From Nonomuraea montanisoli (GTDB taxonomy: Bacteria > Actinomycetota > Actinomycetes > Streptosporangiales > Streptosporangiaceae), in NCBI RefSeq assembly GCF_013363975.1, contig NZ_JABWGN010000008.1, positions 1-64,000 on the forward strand: a DNA stretch of 64,000 nt. Reading direction: 5' to 3'. Positions 16,052-24,974 of this stretch are shown here, in pieces. Made by a program: the position numbers and the translations under genes. The notes beneath the pieces were generated by a model, which was given only the letters and a program-made list of their open reading frames with translations, made no database searches and had not been told where the DNA came from. The first letter of the stretch is position 1. Every line of letters starts with the position of its first letter.

Positions 16052-16116
16052 CCACCCTCAAAAACGGAAGGAGGCGGGAGGCGGGGCCCGCGCGGGCGCC
16101 GCGTCCCTCACCCCTC

Positions 16117-16731
16117 ATGGCCACCAGACGCCTCTACCTGGCACGCCACGGCGCGGCCGACGCGTTCGGCGAGCTCACCGACCTCGGGCACCGGCAGTCC
16201 GCCCTGCTGGGCGAACGGCTCGCCGGCGTGCCGGTCGACGCCGTGTGGCACTCCCCGCTGCCCCGCGCCGAGGCGAGCGCGCGCGAACTCGCCCGGCGGC
16301 TGCCGGACGTGCCCGTGGCCGAGGCCGCCGAGCTCGTCGACCACGTACCCTACGTCCCCGACGCGGCCGAGACGCCCCCGTCCTGGGCCGGCTTCTTCGA
16401 CGGCTACGACGCCGCCGAGGCGGCCTCGGGCCACAGGCTGGCCGAGGCCCTGGTCGCCCGGTTCGCGCAGGTCCCCGGCACGACCCCCGACGGCGACCGG
16501 CCCGACCGGCACGAGGTCCTGGTGACGCACGCGTACCCGATCGCGTGGCTGGTGCGGCACGCGCTGGACGCGCCGCCGTCCCGGTGGCTCGGGCTGAACA
16601 GCGCCAACACCGCGCTGACGGTCATCGAGTACCGCGACGGCCTGCCGCCCACGATCGTGATGTTCAACGACATGAGCCACCTCCCGCCCGACCTGCGCTG
16701 GACCGGGTTCCCCGCGGGCGTGCGGCCGTGA
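16117..16731 (+). CDS. Histidine phosphatase family protein (phosphoglycerate mutase-like)
   Basis: 204 residues. The catalytic RHG motif is in LYLARHGAADAFG (first His nucleophile), and the second His appears in VLVTHAYPIAWLVRHAL. The proton-donor region is WHSPLPRAEASARELA. The sequence fits short broad-specificity phosphatases of the family. ATG 16117 is the only in-frame start before the fold. A strong AAGGAGG at about 16068 lies too far upstream to serve it, so initiation may be weak. It is downstream of the PEP enzyme and separated from it by the minisatellite. Confidence 0.82.
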   Translation: MATRRLYLARHGAADAFGELTDLGHRQSALLGERLAGVPVDAVWHSPLPRAEASARELARRLPDVPVAEAAELVDHVPYVPDAAETPPSWAGFFDGYDAAEAASGHRLAEALVARFAQVPGTTPDGDRPDRHEVLVTHAYPIAWLVRHALDAPPSRWLGLNSANTALTVIEYRDGLPPTIVMFNDMSHLPPDLRWTGFPAGVRP

Positions 16732-16881
16732 GCCGGCTCCCGCCGCCGGCCGCCGCGCCCGCCGGGCGGCCCGGCTGGCCGGTGTCGAGTTCCAGGAGCC
16801 GGGTGAGGAGGACGACCTGCTCGGCGTAGTGCCGGACGAACTCGGGGCCGCGGGGGGCGCTCCGGGCGGTGGCTGCTCGGG

Positions 16882-17546
16882 GTGCCCCTACATCCCGGGG
16901 AGAGCATCGAGGACTTCACCGAGCGGCGCTGCGCCGACCTCGTCCGGGGCGCCACCGGGATCGCCGATCTCGACGTCAGGCTGGTGCCGCCTGTGCCGGG
17001 CCGGAGCCGGACGGTGACGGATGTCAGGCTCGGCGCGTCGGTGGCCCGCCGGTACCGGGCCGGCCGGGTGTTCTTCGCCGGGGACTCGGCCCACGTCTCC
17101 CCCCGACGGGGTCCTTCGGCGCCAGCACCGGTATCGCGGACGCGCACAACGTGGCGTGGGAGCTCGCCGCCGTGCTCAAGGGGCAGGCGGGACCGGCACT
17201 GCTGGACACATGCGAGCAGGAGCGCCGGCTGGTCGCGCGGCTGACCCTGGGGCAGGCCATGCGGCAACTGGACGCCCGCCTGGGAGGAACCGCGGACGAC
17301 CTCACCGCCGTCGACGACCTGACCATGATCTTCGGGTACCGGTACGACTCCCCGGCCGTCCGCGCCGAGACCTCGGCCCCCGACGCGCCGGTCGAGGACC
17401 CCCGTGAGCCCAGCGGGCGTCCCGGCCTGCGCGCCCCGCACGTACGGCTGGAGCGGGCCCGGACGGCGTCGTCCACCCACGACCTGTTCACCGGCGCGTT
17501 CACCGCCCTGATCGCTCCGGACATGAGCGCCCCGCGATCCGGCTAG
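16882..17546 (+). pseudogene. FAD-dependent aromatic hydroxylase, N-truncated and frameshifted
   Basis: The first segment (from about 16882) reads PGESIEDFTERRCADLVRGA and RYRAGRVFFAGDSAHVSP, the GD motif of class A flavoprotein hydroxylases (PgaE/TetX type). At about 17100, in a run of six C, the frame must shift by one to continue with GSFGASTGIADAHNVAWELA and a C-terminal domain (TCEQERRLVARLTLGQAMRQ). The N-terminal FAD-binding half is missing; only about 200 residues of an expected 400-550 remain. It may be a decayed copy, or the shift alone may be a sequencing error, but the truncation would remain. Confidence 0.8.
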
Positions 17547-18262
17547 CGGGGGCTCAGCACGCAGAACTCGTTGCCGTCGGGGTCCAGCATCTCCACCCGG
17601 CCGCCCCCGGCCCGGCCGGCGCCGACGCGGGTCGCCCCGAGGGAGACGAGCCGGTCGACCTCCGCCTGCAGATCACCGTTCAGCGGGGGAGCGAGGTCGA
17701 AGTGCAGCCGGTTCTTCCCCTTCTTCGGCGCCACGGGCGGACCGCCCCAGGTGATCTTCGGGCCGCCGTGCGGCGAGCGGATCGCGGTCTCCTCGTCCTG
17801 GTCCCAGACCAGCGGCCAGCCCAGCGCCGCGCTCCAGAAGTAGCCGACCTCCTGCGAGCCGTCGCACGCGAGCGCCCCGACGAACCCGCACTCGGCGAGG
17901 AACTTGTTGCCCGCCGGGATGACGCAGAACTCGTTGCCCTCGGGGTCGGCGAGCACCACATGAGGGGCATCCGGGCCCTGCCCGATGTCCAGGTGCCGCG
18001 CGCCGAGTTCGAGCGCCCTCTCCACCGTCCGCTGCTGGTCGTGGAGATTGCTGGTCAGGTCGAAGTGGGCCTGGTTCTGGCCGGTCTTCCCCTGCTCGGA
18101 CGGGAAGAACCGGACCTGGAACCCGGTGTCGTCGTCCGGCAGGAGCGCGATGCCGTCGTCGGCGCCGCCCGCCGTCTCCCAGCCCAGTAACCCGGCCCAG
18201 AAGCGCGCGAGCCGCTGTGGGTCGTCCGCGTCGATGCAGAGCGCGACGAGCTGCGAGGTCAT
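17543..18262 (-). CDS. VOC-family protein with two glyoxalase-like domains
   Basis: 239 residues from ATG 18260-18262 (GGAGATCC upstream). Two related halves occur: residues about 1-115 (LVALCIDADDPQRLARFWAG ending VVLADPEGNEFCVI) and 120-239 (ending VEMLDPDGNEFCVLSPR). The D-P-[ED]-G-N-E-F-C-V motif at the end of each half carries the Glu used for metal binding in VOC enzymes. Likely a lyase, dioxygenase or binding/resistance protein; substrate unknown. Its stop overlaps that of the convergent broken hydroxylase. Confidence 0.8.
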   Translation of the reverse strand: MTSQLVALCIDADDPQRLARFWAGLLGWETAGGADDGIALLPDDDTGFQVRFFPSEQGKTGQNQAHFDLTSNLHDQQRTVERALELGARHLDIGQGPDAPHVVLADPEGNEFCVIPAGNKFLAECGFVGALACDGSQEVGYFWSAALGWPLVWDQDEETAIRSPHGGPKITWGGPPVAPKKGKNRLHFDLAPPLNGDLQAEVDRLVSLGATRVGAGRAGGGRVEMLDPDGNEFCVLSPR

Positions 18263-18498
18263 CCTGGATCTCCAATCGGCTGGGTCATCGGCGCTGACCG
18301 GACCGTCCTGGCGCGTGACGCAAGGAACGCTAACCCGGCCCGGGGCGGCGTCGTCAACGCATTTACCGGGCGCCGGTCCACATGCCGGCGCCCCGCGGAG
18401 CCCCGAAGCGCCAGGGCGAGCGAGCGAAATGAGCCGGACGCACCACCTCGGGCCGACTACGCTCCCTTGGAGCGGCATGCGTGGGGGTGGAGGGACGA

Positions 18499-20256
18499 GT
18501 GACGGTCAACGGGGCAGTCAACCACGAGGCGTCGACGGGGACGCCCGCGGCCGGTGAGGCCGTCGGCCGGGTGCTCGGCACCCAGGCGGCCTCACCCCTG
18601 TCGTTCTGGGTCGGCCTGGAACCGGGCAAGGTCGTCCAGCTCGACGACGTGGTGGTGACCAGGCGGGAGGTGCCGGGTCACGGTCCCGTGCTGGTGGCGG
18701 GCGTGGTGACGACCGTGGAGGCCAGGCACGAGGGCGCGGCCTACGACTCCGACGTCTTCCTGATCGCCGACGGCGCGCTGCCGGCCGCCGTGGTCGAGGT
18801 GGCCGAGGTGCGGGTGACGAGGGTGGAGCCGGAGGTGTTCGTGCCGCCGCTGCCCGGCTCCCAGGTCTTCCTGGCCGGCGCGGGCGACCGGGACCAGGCG
18901 CTCTACTTCGACGTGATGGACCGGCGGATCCCGCTGGGGATGGGCCGCGACGGCCAGCCCCTGTACGTCAACTTCGACTTCCTCGACGGCACCCGCGGCG
19001 CGCACGTGTCGATCTCCGGCGTGTCCGGCGTGGCCACCAAGACGTCGTTCGCCACGTTCCTGCTCTACTCGATCTTCCATTCGGGGGTCCTGGAGGGCGA
19101 GGCGGCCAACACCAAGGCGCTGATCTTCTCCGTGAAGGGCGAGGACCTGCTCTTCCTCGACCACGACAACCTCCGGCTCGACGAGCAGGCCAGGAGCGTC
19201 TACGCCCGGCTGGGGCTGCCCGCCCGGCCGTTCGGCAGCGTCCACGTCTTCGCCCCGCCGCGCCCCGGCGACCCCAACGGCGTGCCGCACGTCTCCGCCC
19301 GCACCCACGGGGTCAGCTCGTTCTACTGGACGCTGGTCGAGTTCTGCGAGGAGGAGCTGCTGCGGTTCGTCTTCGCCGACGCCGACGACGAGCGGGCCGG
19401 ATACGCGCTGCTGGTGGGACAGGTGGCGGCCCGGCTGAAGGCGTGGGCCGAGCCGGTGGGGGAGGGCGGCGCGATCATGGTGCGGGGCACGTCCTGCCGC
19501 ACGTTCGGCGACCTCGTCGAGATGCTGTCCGACCAGTTGCAGGACGAGGCCACCCGCACCGACTGGACCGGCGCGCAGACCCCGCTCGGCACCGTCAACG
19601 CCTTCCTGCGCCGGCTGCGCAGCGCCGTCAAGCCGCTGTCGCCGATCGTCCGGGGCGACCTGCCGTTCTACCGCAACCACGTGATCCGCACCTCCGACGC
19701 GCAGGTCTCCATCGTCGACCTGCACAACCTGCCGGAGCGGGCGCAGCGGTTCGTGGTGGGCGTGGTGCTGCGCGGCGAGTTCCACCGCAAGGAGTCCTCC
19801 GGCACGGCCAAGCCGCTGCTGTTCGTGGTGCTGGACGAGCTCAACAAGTACGCCCCGCGCGAGGGCGACTCGCCCATCAAGGAGATCCTGCTGGACGTGG
19901 CCGAACGCGGCCGCTCGCTCGGCGTCATCCTCATCGGCGCCCAGCAGACCGCCTCGGAGGTGGAGCGGCGCGTCGTCTCCAACAGCGCCGTCCGCGTCGC
20001 CGGCCGCCTGGACCCCGCCGAGTCCGCCCGCTCCGAGTACGGCTGGCTGCCCCCGGCCGTCAGGGAACGCGCCACGATCGCCAAGCCCGGCACCATGTTC
20101 GTCGCCCAGCCGGAGATCCCCGTGCCGCTGGCCGTGGCCTTCCCGTTCCCCGCGTGGGCGACCCGGCCGGCCGAGGCCGCGGCCCCGCCGGCCAGGGCGA
20201 CGGCCGACCCGTTCCAGGGCCTGCCCGGCGTCGAGGACGACATCCCGCCCTTCTGA
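18499..20256 (+). CDS. herA: HerA-like hexameric DNA-pumping ATPase
   Basis: 585 residues. An N-terminal HAS-barrel-like domain (about 1-150; SPLSFWVGLEPGKVVQLDDV) is followed by a RecA-type ATPase. The P-loop is unusual (ISGVSGVATKTSFATFLLYS, with Thr before the Lys instead of Gly). Walker B is LLFVVLDELNKYAPRE and the sensor-like segment is GVILIGAQQTASEVE. HerA forms a hexamer that threads DNA ends for NurA, and works with Mre11-Rad50 in end resection. GTG 18499 is preferred over 18481 because GGAGGG precedes it. It is the first gene of a four-gene operon with SbcD, SbcC and NurA. Confidence 0.85.
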   Translation: MTVNGAVNHEASTGTPAAGEAVGRVLGTQAASPLSFWVGLEPGKVVQLDDVVVTRREVPGHGPVLVAGVVTTVEARHEGAAYDSDVFLIADGALPAAVVEVAEVRVTRVEPEVFVPPLPGSQVFLAGAGDRDQALYFDVMDRRIPLGMGRDGQPLYVNFDFLDGTRGAHVSISGVSGVATKTSFATFLLYSIFHSGVLEGEAANTKALIFSVKGEDLLFLDHDNLRLDEQARSVYARLGLPARPFGSVHVFAPPRPGDPNGVPHVSARTHGVSSFYWTLVEFCEEELLRFVFADADDERAGYALLVGQVAARLKAWAEPVGEGGAIMVRGTSCRTFGDLVEMLSDQLQDEATRTDWTGAQTPLGTVNAFLRRLRSAVKPLSPIVRGDLPFYRNHVIRTSDAQVSIVDLHNLPERAQRFVVGVVLRGEFHRKESSGTAKPLLFVVLDELNKYAPREGDSPIKEILLDVAERGRSLGVILIGAQQTASEVERRVVSNSAVRVAGRLDPAESARSEYGWLPPAVRERATIAKPGTMFVAQPEIPVPLAVAFPFPAWATRPAEAAAPPARATADPFQGLPGVEDDIPPF

Positions 20257-20290
20257 CCAGCCCAGCCCCTCTCCGACCACAGGTGGTTTC

Positions 20291-21430
20291 GTGAAGATCC
20301 TGCACACCGCGGACTGGCACGTGGGCAAGGTGCTCAAGGGCCGTCCCCGCATCGACGAGCACCGCGAGGTGCTGCGCGAGCTGGTCGCCGCCGCCCGCGC
20401 CCACGACGTGGACGCCGTCATCGTCGCCGGCGACCTCTTCGACACCTCCGCGCCCACCCCCGAGGCGCAGTCGCTCGTGCTCAACGCGCTCATGGCGCTG
20501 CGCGGCGACGGGCGCGACGTGGTGGTGCTGGCGGGCAACCACGACAACCCGCAGCTCCTGGAGGTCTACCGGCCGGTGCTCGGCAAGCTCGGCCTGCACG
20601 TGCTCGGCTCGTTCCGCCGTCCCGACCAGGGCGGCACGCTGGCCTTCACCGCGCGTTCGGGCGAGCCGGTGCGGCTGGGCGTGCTGCCGTTCCTGTCGCA
20701 CCGCTACGTCGTGCGCGCCGCCGAGGTCCTCAGCGGGACGGCCGCCGAGCACAACCGCGACTACGCCGCCCGCATCGGCGAGCTGATCGGCGCGCTCACC
20801 GCGGGCTTCCACAACGACACCGTCAACCTGGTCACCACCCACGGCACCCTGCCCGGCGGGGCGTTCGGCGGCGGCGAGCGGGAAGCCCAGTCGATCTTTT
20901 CGTACTACTTCGAGCCGACCGCGTTCCCGCCCGCCACCCAGTACGCCGCCCTCGGCCACCTGCACCGCCGCCAGCAGATCCCCGGCCCCTGCCCGATCTG
21001 GTACAGCGGCTCGCCCCTCGCCGTCGACTTCGGCGAGGAGGGCAACACCCCCGGCGCGCTGCTGGTGGAGGTCTCACCGGGGCGGCCCGCCGTGGTGCGG
21101 GAGCTGACGTTCGCCTCGGCCCGCAAGCTGCGCACGGTACGCGGCACGCTGGAGGAGCTGGAGGGCATCGAGCCCGGCGACGACTGGCTCAAGGTCATCG
21201 TGGAGGAGAAACCCCGCGTGGGCCTGGCCGACGACGTGCGCGAGCTGCTGGCGGGAGCCGTCGACGTCCGGCTGGACGAGCGGTTCCGGCCGGTGCCCGC
21301 CACGCGGCGGGCGAGCTCGGCCGGCCGGAGCCCGCGCGAGCTGTTCCGCGACTACCTGTCCGCCACCGGCCGCGAGGACGAGCAGGTGGCCGGGCTGTTC
21401 GACCGGCTCTACGACGAGGTGACCGGCTGA
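20291..21430 (+). CDS. sbcD: SbcD/Mre11-type exonuclease subunit
   Basis: 379 residues. All metallophosphoesterase motifs are present in order: LHTADWHVGK, VAGDLFDT, VVLAGNHDNPQ, VTTHGTLPG and AALGHLHRR. A C-terminal capping region follows (about 270-379). With SbcC/Rad50 it forms an ATP-controlled nuclease that opens hairpins and trims double-strand breaks. GTG start lies 34 bases after HerA. Its TGA overlaps the ATG of sbcC (TGATG). Confidence 0.92.
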   Translation: MKILHTADWHVGKVLKGRPRIDEHREVLRELVAAARAHDVDAVIVAGDLFDTSAPTPEAQSLVLNALMALRGDGRDVVVLAGNHDNPQLLEVYRPVLGKLGLHVLGSFRRPDQGGTLAFTARSGEPVRLGVLPFLSHRYVVRAAEVLSGTAAEHNRDYAARIGELIGALTAGFHNDTVNLVTTHGTLPGGAFGGGEREAQSIFSYYFEPTAFPPATQYAALGHLHRRQQIPGPCPIWYSGSPLAVDFGEEGNTPGALLVEVSPGRPAVVRELTFASARKLRTVRGTLEELEGIEPGDDWLKVIVEEKPRVGLADDVRELLAGAVDVRLDERFRPVPATRRASSAGRSPRELFRDYLSATGREDEQVAGLFDRLYDEVTG

Positions 21431-23853
21431 TGCGCCCCCTTCTGCTGCACCTGGACCACTTCGGCAGCTTCCGCGAGCCGGTGACCGTGGACTTCTCCGA
21501 CACCGAGTACTTCGCGCTCGTCGGCCCGACCGGCGCGGGCAAGAGCACGATCATCGACGCGATCTGCTTCGCCCTGTACGGCACCGTGCCGCGCTGGGGC
21601 CGGGAGGGCGCCGTCGCCCACGCCCTGGCGCCGTCCGTCACCGCCGGCAAGGTGGCGATGGTGTTCGACAGCGACGGGCGGCGTTACGGCGTGGTCCGCG
21701 CGATGGTGCGCGACGCCAAGGGCGCGGTGCGCACCAAGGAGGCCAGGCTCGACGAGCTGGACCCGGCCGCCCCGCTCCAGGAGGCGTTCGAGGCGGTGGT
21801 CAGGCCGCTCGCCGAGGGCGAGAACGTCACCGCCGAGGCCCAGCAGGTGACCGGGCTGGAATACCGCTTCTTCACCCAGTGCGTGGTCCTGCCGCAGGGC
21901 CGCTTCGCCGAGTTCCTGCACGCCGCGCCCCGCGAACGGCAGGACCTGCTGGTGCAACTGCTCGACGCCGACGTCTACGAACGGATCAGGCAGCGCGCCG
22001 CCCGCGACGAGGAGACCGCCAGGCAGGACGCCTCCTTCGCCCGCGACCAGCTCGCCAAGCTGTCCGGGGCGACGGCCGAGGCCGAGCGGGAGCTCACCGA
22101 GCGGCTGGCGGCGTTGCGGCGGCTGGCCGGCACCATGGGCGCCGACCTCGACCTGCTGCGGGCCCGGGAGTCCGACATCCGCCTCGCCGAGCAGGAGCGG
22201 GCCGCCGTGGCCGAACGGCAGACGGTCCTGGCCGAGCTGCGCATGCCCGCCGCGGTCCCGACCCTGGCCTCGGCCCGGCGCGCCGCCGCGGAGTCCGTCG
22301 AGACGCTGGCCGCCGACGTGGCCCGGCTGGAGGCCGACGAGCACGAGGCGTACGAGGCGCTGACCGCGCTCGGCGACCGCGGCGCCCCCCGGGCGGCCCT
22401 GGCCGCGCTGGACGCCCGCGAACGCCTGGAGACCGAGGCGGCGCGGGCCCGCGCCGCCGCCGCGTCGGCCGCCGAGGCCCTCGACGGCGCGGCCGGCGAG
22501 CAGGCGGCGGCCGAGCAGGCGCTCGCCACGGCCGAGGAGCAGCGCGAACGCCTGCGTGACGCGCACGCCGCCGCCCACCTGGTCAACCGGCTCGAAGTGG
22601 GGCTGCCCTGCCCCGTCTGCCGGCACCCGGTCGCCGAGCTGCCCCGCCACGAGCCGCCCGCCGACGTCCGCGCCGCCGACCGCGCCCTGGCCGGCGCCCG
22701 CGACCGGGCCCAGCGCGCCAGGGCCGCCTGCGCCAAGGCCGAGACGTCGGCGTCGATGCACGCCACGCAGGCGACCCGGCTGGAGTCCGAGCTGGCCGCG
22801 CTGCCCGCCCCCGGCGACCGGGCCGAGCTCGAAGCGCGGCTCGCCGCCATCGCCAAGGCCGACGAGCTGGCCGCCCAGGCACGCGACGCCGTCCGCGCCG
22901 CCCGGGCCGCGCTGGAACGGGCCCGGAGCGAGGCCGACAAGGTCGCCCGCCAGGCGGAGTCCGCCTGGCGGGCGCTGGAGGCTGCCCGCGACCGGTTGCT
23001 CGTCGCCGGCGCCCAGGACGACCCGCCGCCGCCCCTGGTCCGCGAGGATCTGCACCGGGCCTGGACCGAACTGCTCGCCTGGCGCGACCGGGCCGCCCAG
23101 GCCGCCCGCGCCGCGCTGGCCGAGCGTGAGGAGCGGCTGGACCAGGCCCGCGCCCGGCTCGCCGCCGACCGCGGCAGGCTGGCCGAGCGGCTGGCCGAGC
23201 ACGGCGTCCACGCCCCGCGCGACGCCTCGCCCGACCAGCTCGGGGCCGAGGTCGCCGCGGCCGTCGCCCGTGCCGACAGCGCGCTCGACCGCCTCAAGGA
23301 GGAGCGCCGGCGCGCCGCCGACCTGGAGAACCGGATCACCATGAAGGAGCACGAGGCCAAGGTCGCCCACGAGCTCGCGTTGCGCCTGCGCGCCAACGCC
23401 TTCGAGCGCTGGCTGTGCGCCGAGGCCCTCGCGGTGCTCGTCGCCTCGGCCTCCGACACGCTGCGCGAGCTGTCCGACGGCCAGTACGAGCTGGCGCTGG
23501 CCGACAAGACCGGCGACATCGAGGTCATCGACTACGGCGAGGCCGGCATGCGGCGCAGCGCCCGCACGCTGTCCGGCGGCGAGACCTTCCAGGCCGCCCT
23601 CGCCCTGGCGCTGGCCCTGTCCGGCGCGGTCGCCAGGCGGCTGGACTCGATCTTCCTCGACGAGGGGTTCGGCACGCTCGACCCGGCCACGCTCGACACC
23701 GTCGCCACGACCCTCGAACGCCTCGCCGCCGGCCAGGAACGCATGATCGGCGTCGTCACCCACGTCCCCGCCCTGGCTGAGCGGGTGCCGGTGCGCTTCG
23801 AGGTCACGCGCGACGGCAAGGGGTCGCACGTCCGGAAGGCCGGGATCCGATGA
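21430..23853 (+). CDS. sbcC: SbcC/Rad50-type SMC-like ATPase
   Basis: 807 residues. Walker A is LVGPTGAGKSTIIDAICFAL near the N terminus. Two long alanine/arginine-rich coiled coils flank a zinc-hook CPVC motif (GLPCPVCRHPVAELP, about residue 395). The C-terminal ATPase half has the signature LSGGETFQAALALALALS, Walker B DSIFLDEGFGTLD and an H-loop VVTHV. At 807 residues it is shorter than E. coli SbcC (1048), with a shorter coiled coil. It overlaps sbcD upstream and nurA downstream, so the four proteins are made together. Confidence 0.93.
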   Translation: MRPLLLHLDHFGSFREPVTVDFSDTEYFALVGPTGAGKSTIIDAICFALYGTVPRWGREGAVAHALAPSVTAGKVAMVFDSDGRRYGVVRAMVRDAKGAVRTKEARLDELDPAAPLQEAFEAVVRPLAEGENVTAEAQQVTGLEYRFFTQCVVLPQGRFAEFLHAAPRERQDLLVQLLDADVYERIRQRAARDEETARQDASFARDQLAKLSGATAEAERELTERLAALRRLAGTMGADLDLLRARESDIRLAEQERAAVAERQTVLAELRMPAAVPTLASARRAAAESVETLAADVARLEADEHEAYEALTALGDRGAPRAALAALDARERLETEAARARAAAASAAEALDGAAGEQAAAEQALATAEEQRERLRDAHAAAHLVNRLEVGLPCPVCRHPVAELPRHEPPADVRAADRALAGARDRAQRARAACAKAETSASMHATQATRLESELAALPAPGDRAELEARLAAIAKADELAAQARDAVRAARAALERARSEADKVARQAESAWRALEAARDRLLVAGAQDDPPPPLVREDLHRAWTELLAWRDRAAQAARAALAEREERLDQARARLAADRGRLAERLAEHGVHAPRDASPDQLGAEVAAAVARADSALDRLKEERRRAADLENRITMKEHEAKVAHELALRLRANAFERWLCAEALAVLVASASDTLRELSDGQYELALADKTGDIEVIDYGEAGMRRSARTLSGGETFQAALALALALSGAVARRLDSIFLDEGFGTLDPATLDTVATTLERLAAGQERMIGVVTHVPALAERVPVRFEVTRDGKGSHVRKAGIR

Positions 23854-24797
23854 CAGGCTTCACCGTCGACCCCTGGGACCCCGGCTACGCCGCCGCCCTC
23901 GCCGTCGAGAACCTCTCCGAGATGGGCGCCACCAGCGCCGAGCTGGTCCTCGACGTCGAGCGGCCGGCCGCCGACTGGAAACCCGTCACGCCCGGCGCGA
24001 ACGCCTCCGCCCCCGAGACGCTGCTCGTCGCCGACGGCGTGCGCCGGATCGACGCCCGCGTCTGGGTGAACGACCCGGACACGCCCATGCCCGTGCCCGG
24101 CATCGCCGCCTCCTACGCGGCCGGGATCGTCCGGTGCGGCCCGGAGGGCGCCGACCTGGCGGCGATCGAGGTCAACCGGTCGCTGATCTCCGCCTCGCCG
24201 CACGCGCCGGAGGTGAAGACCACGCACGCCGTCTACCTGCCGAACAAGGCCGCCGACGCGAGCTTCGAGGAGCTGTCGCTGGCGCTGCAGCGGCAGGTCA
24301 CCCAGCTCGAGGTGGACCTGGCGGTGCGGCACCGCGCGCGGGGCGACGACCTGCTGCTGGTGGACGGGCCGCTGCGGGGCCGTACGCATCTGCCGCGCAC
24401 CGTCGGCTACATCAAGACGCACCACACCGCCTACCTGCCGCCGCCGCAGTCCGCGGTGGTGGCCGCGCTCACGCCCGGCCAGCGCACGCCGGTGTTCCTC
24501 ATGGGCACGAGCTGGCGGCGGCACTCCTGGTACGTACGGCTGCCCGTCCAGTCGTCCGCGCCCTGGGCGGGTGTGGCGCGCTGCGAGGCCAGCGCGGACC
24601 TGGACCCGGCGCAGGCGGTACGGATCGCCGACGAGGTCACCCTCGCCCTGCCACCACTGGCCGGCGTGGACTACAAGGACCCGCGTGCCCCGCAGAACCT
24701 CATCCCGATCGGGGGACTGGAGAAGCTCCTGCGCCACCACCTGGGCGACGCCCGCCTGCTCTACCGCGCGCTGCGCACGGCCGCCGCGGCCGGTTGA
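23850..24797 (+). CDS. nurA: NurA-domain 5'-3' nuclease
   Basis: 315 residues, ATG overlapping the sbcC stop (ATGA). Features match the NurA nuclease: an early acidic motif at LLVADGVRRIDARVWVNDPD, a second Asp in DDLLLVDGPLRGRTHLPRTV, and the basic/aromatic stretch GYIKTHHTAYLPPP. A late conserved VDYKDPRAPQNLIPIGGLEK follows. NurA binds the HerA hexamer and degrades DNA passed to it. The assignment rests on weak motif similarity plus the very strong context (HerA, Mre11, Rad50). Confidence 0.78.
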   Translation: MTGFTVDPWDPGYAAALAVENLSEMGATSAELVLDVERPAADWKPVTPGANASAPETLLVADGVRRIDARVWVNDPDTPMPVPGIAASYAAGIVRCGPEGADLAAIEVNRSLISASPHAPEVKTTHAVYLPNKAADASFEELSLALQRQVTQLEVDLAVRHRARGDDLLLVDGPLRGRTHLPRTVGYIKTHHTAYLPPPQSAVVAALTPGQRTPVFLMGTSWRRHSWYVRLPVQSSAPWAGVARCEASADLDPAQAVRIADEVTLALPPLAGVDYKDPRAPQNLIPIGGLEKLLRHHLGDARLLYRALRTAAAAG

Positions 24798-24825
24798 GGG
24801 CCTGCCCCTGCGGGCCGCGCGGCGA

Positions 24826-24969
24826 TATAATGGCTGGTGAAGCCCGTTTTCCGGGTCGCGGCGGTGGGGCCCGCCGCCCCGCCCTTCGGAGATCGCGCGG
24901 GGAAACCACGAAGCGCTCCTTCGTCAACGGTCCCTACCAGTGAGAACGCACCACGATCCTGGTAGGAGG
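24826..24969 (+). promoter_or_regulatory. TATAAT promoter element and structured 5' leader of the DUF190 gene
   Basis: A perfect TATAAT lies at 24826-24831, so transcription should start near 24838; no good -35 is seen. The leader (about 137 nt) can form ACGAAG/CTTCGT (24908-24924) and then CCTACCAG (24933-24940) pairing perfectly with CTGGTAGG (24959-24966). The last stem covers half of the AGGAGG ribosome site (24964-24969), so folding would block translation. This is the layout of a riboswitch, thermosensor or protein-controlled leader. It does not match a riboswitch class I recognise. Confidence 0.5.
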
Positions 24970-24974
24970 CGGCC

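Noticed and set aside
16735-16881. Open frames between the histidine phosphatase and the broken hydroxylase, including a minus-strand frame reading FVRHYAEQVVLLTRLLELDT
   Set aside because: No start, ribosome site or full domain. It could be a gene fragment but is too short to name.
24838-24974. Fluoride riboswitch in front of the DUF190 gene
   Set aside because: DUF190 genes are often near fluoride channels, but the leader lacks the conserved fluoride-aptamer sequence and there is no crcB gene. Reported only as an unclassified structured leader.
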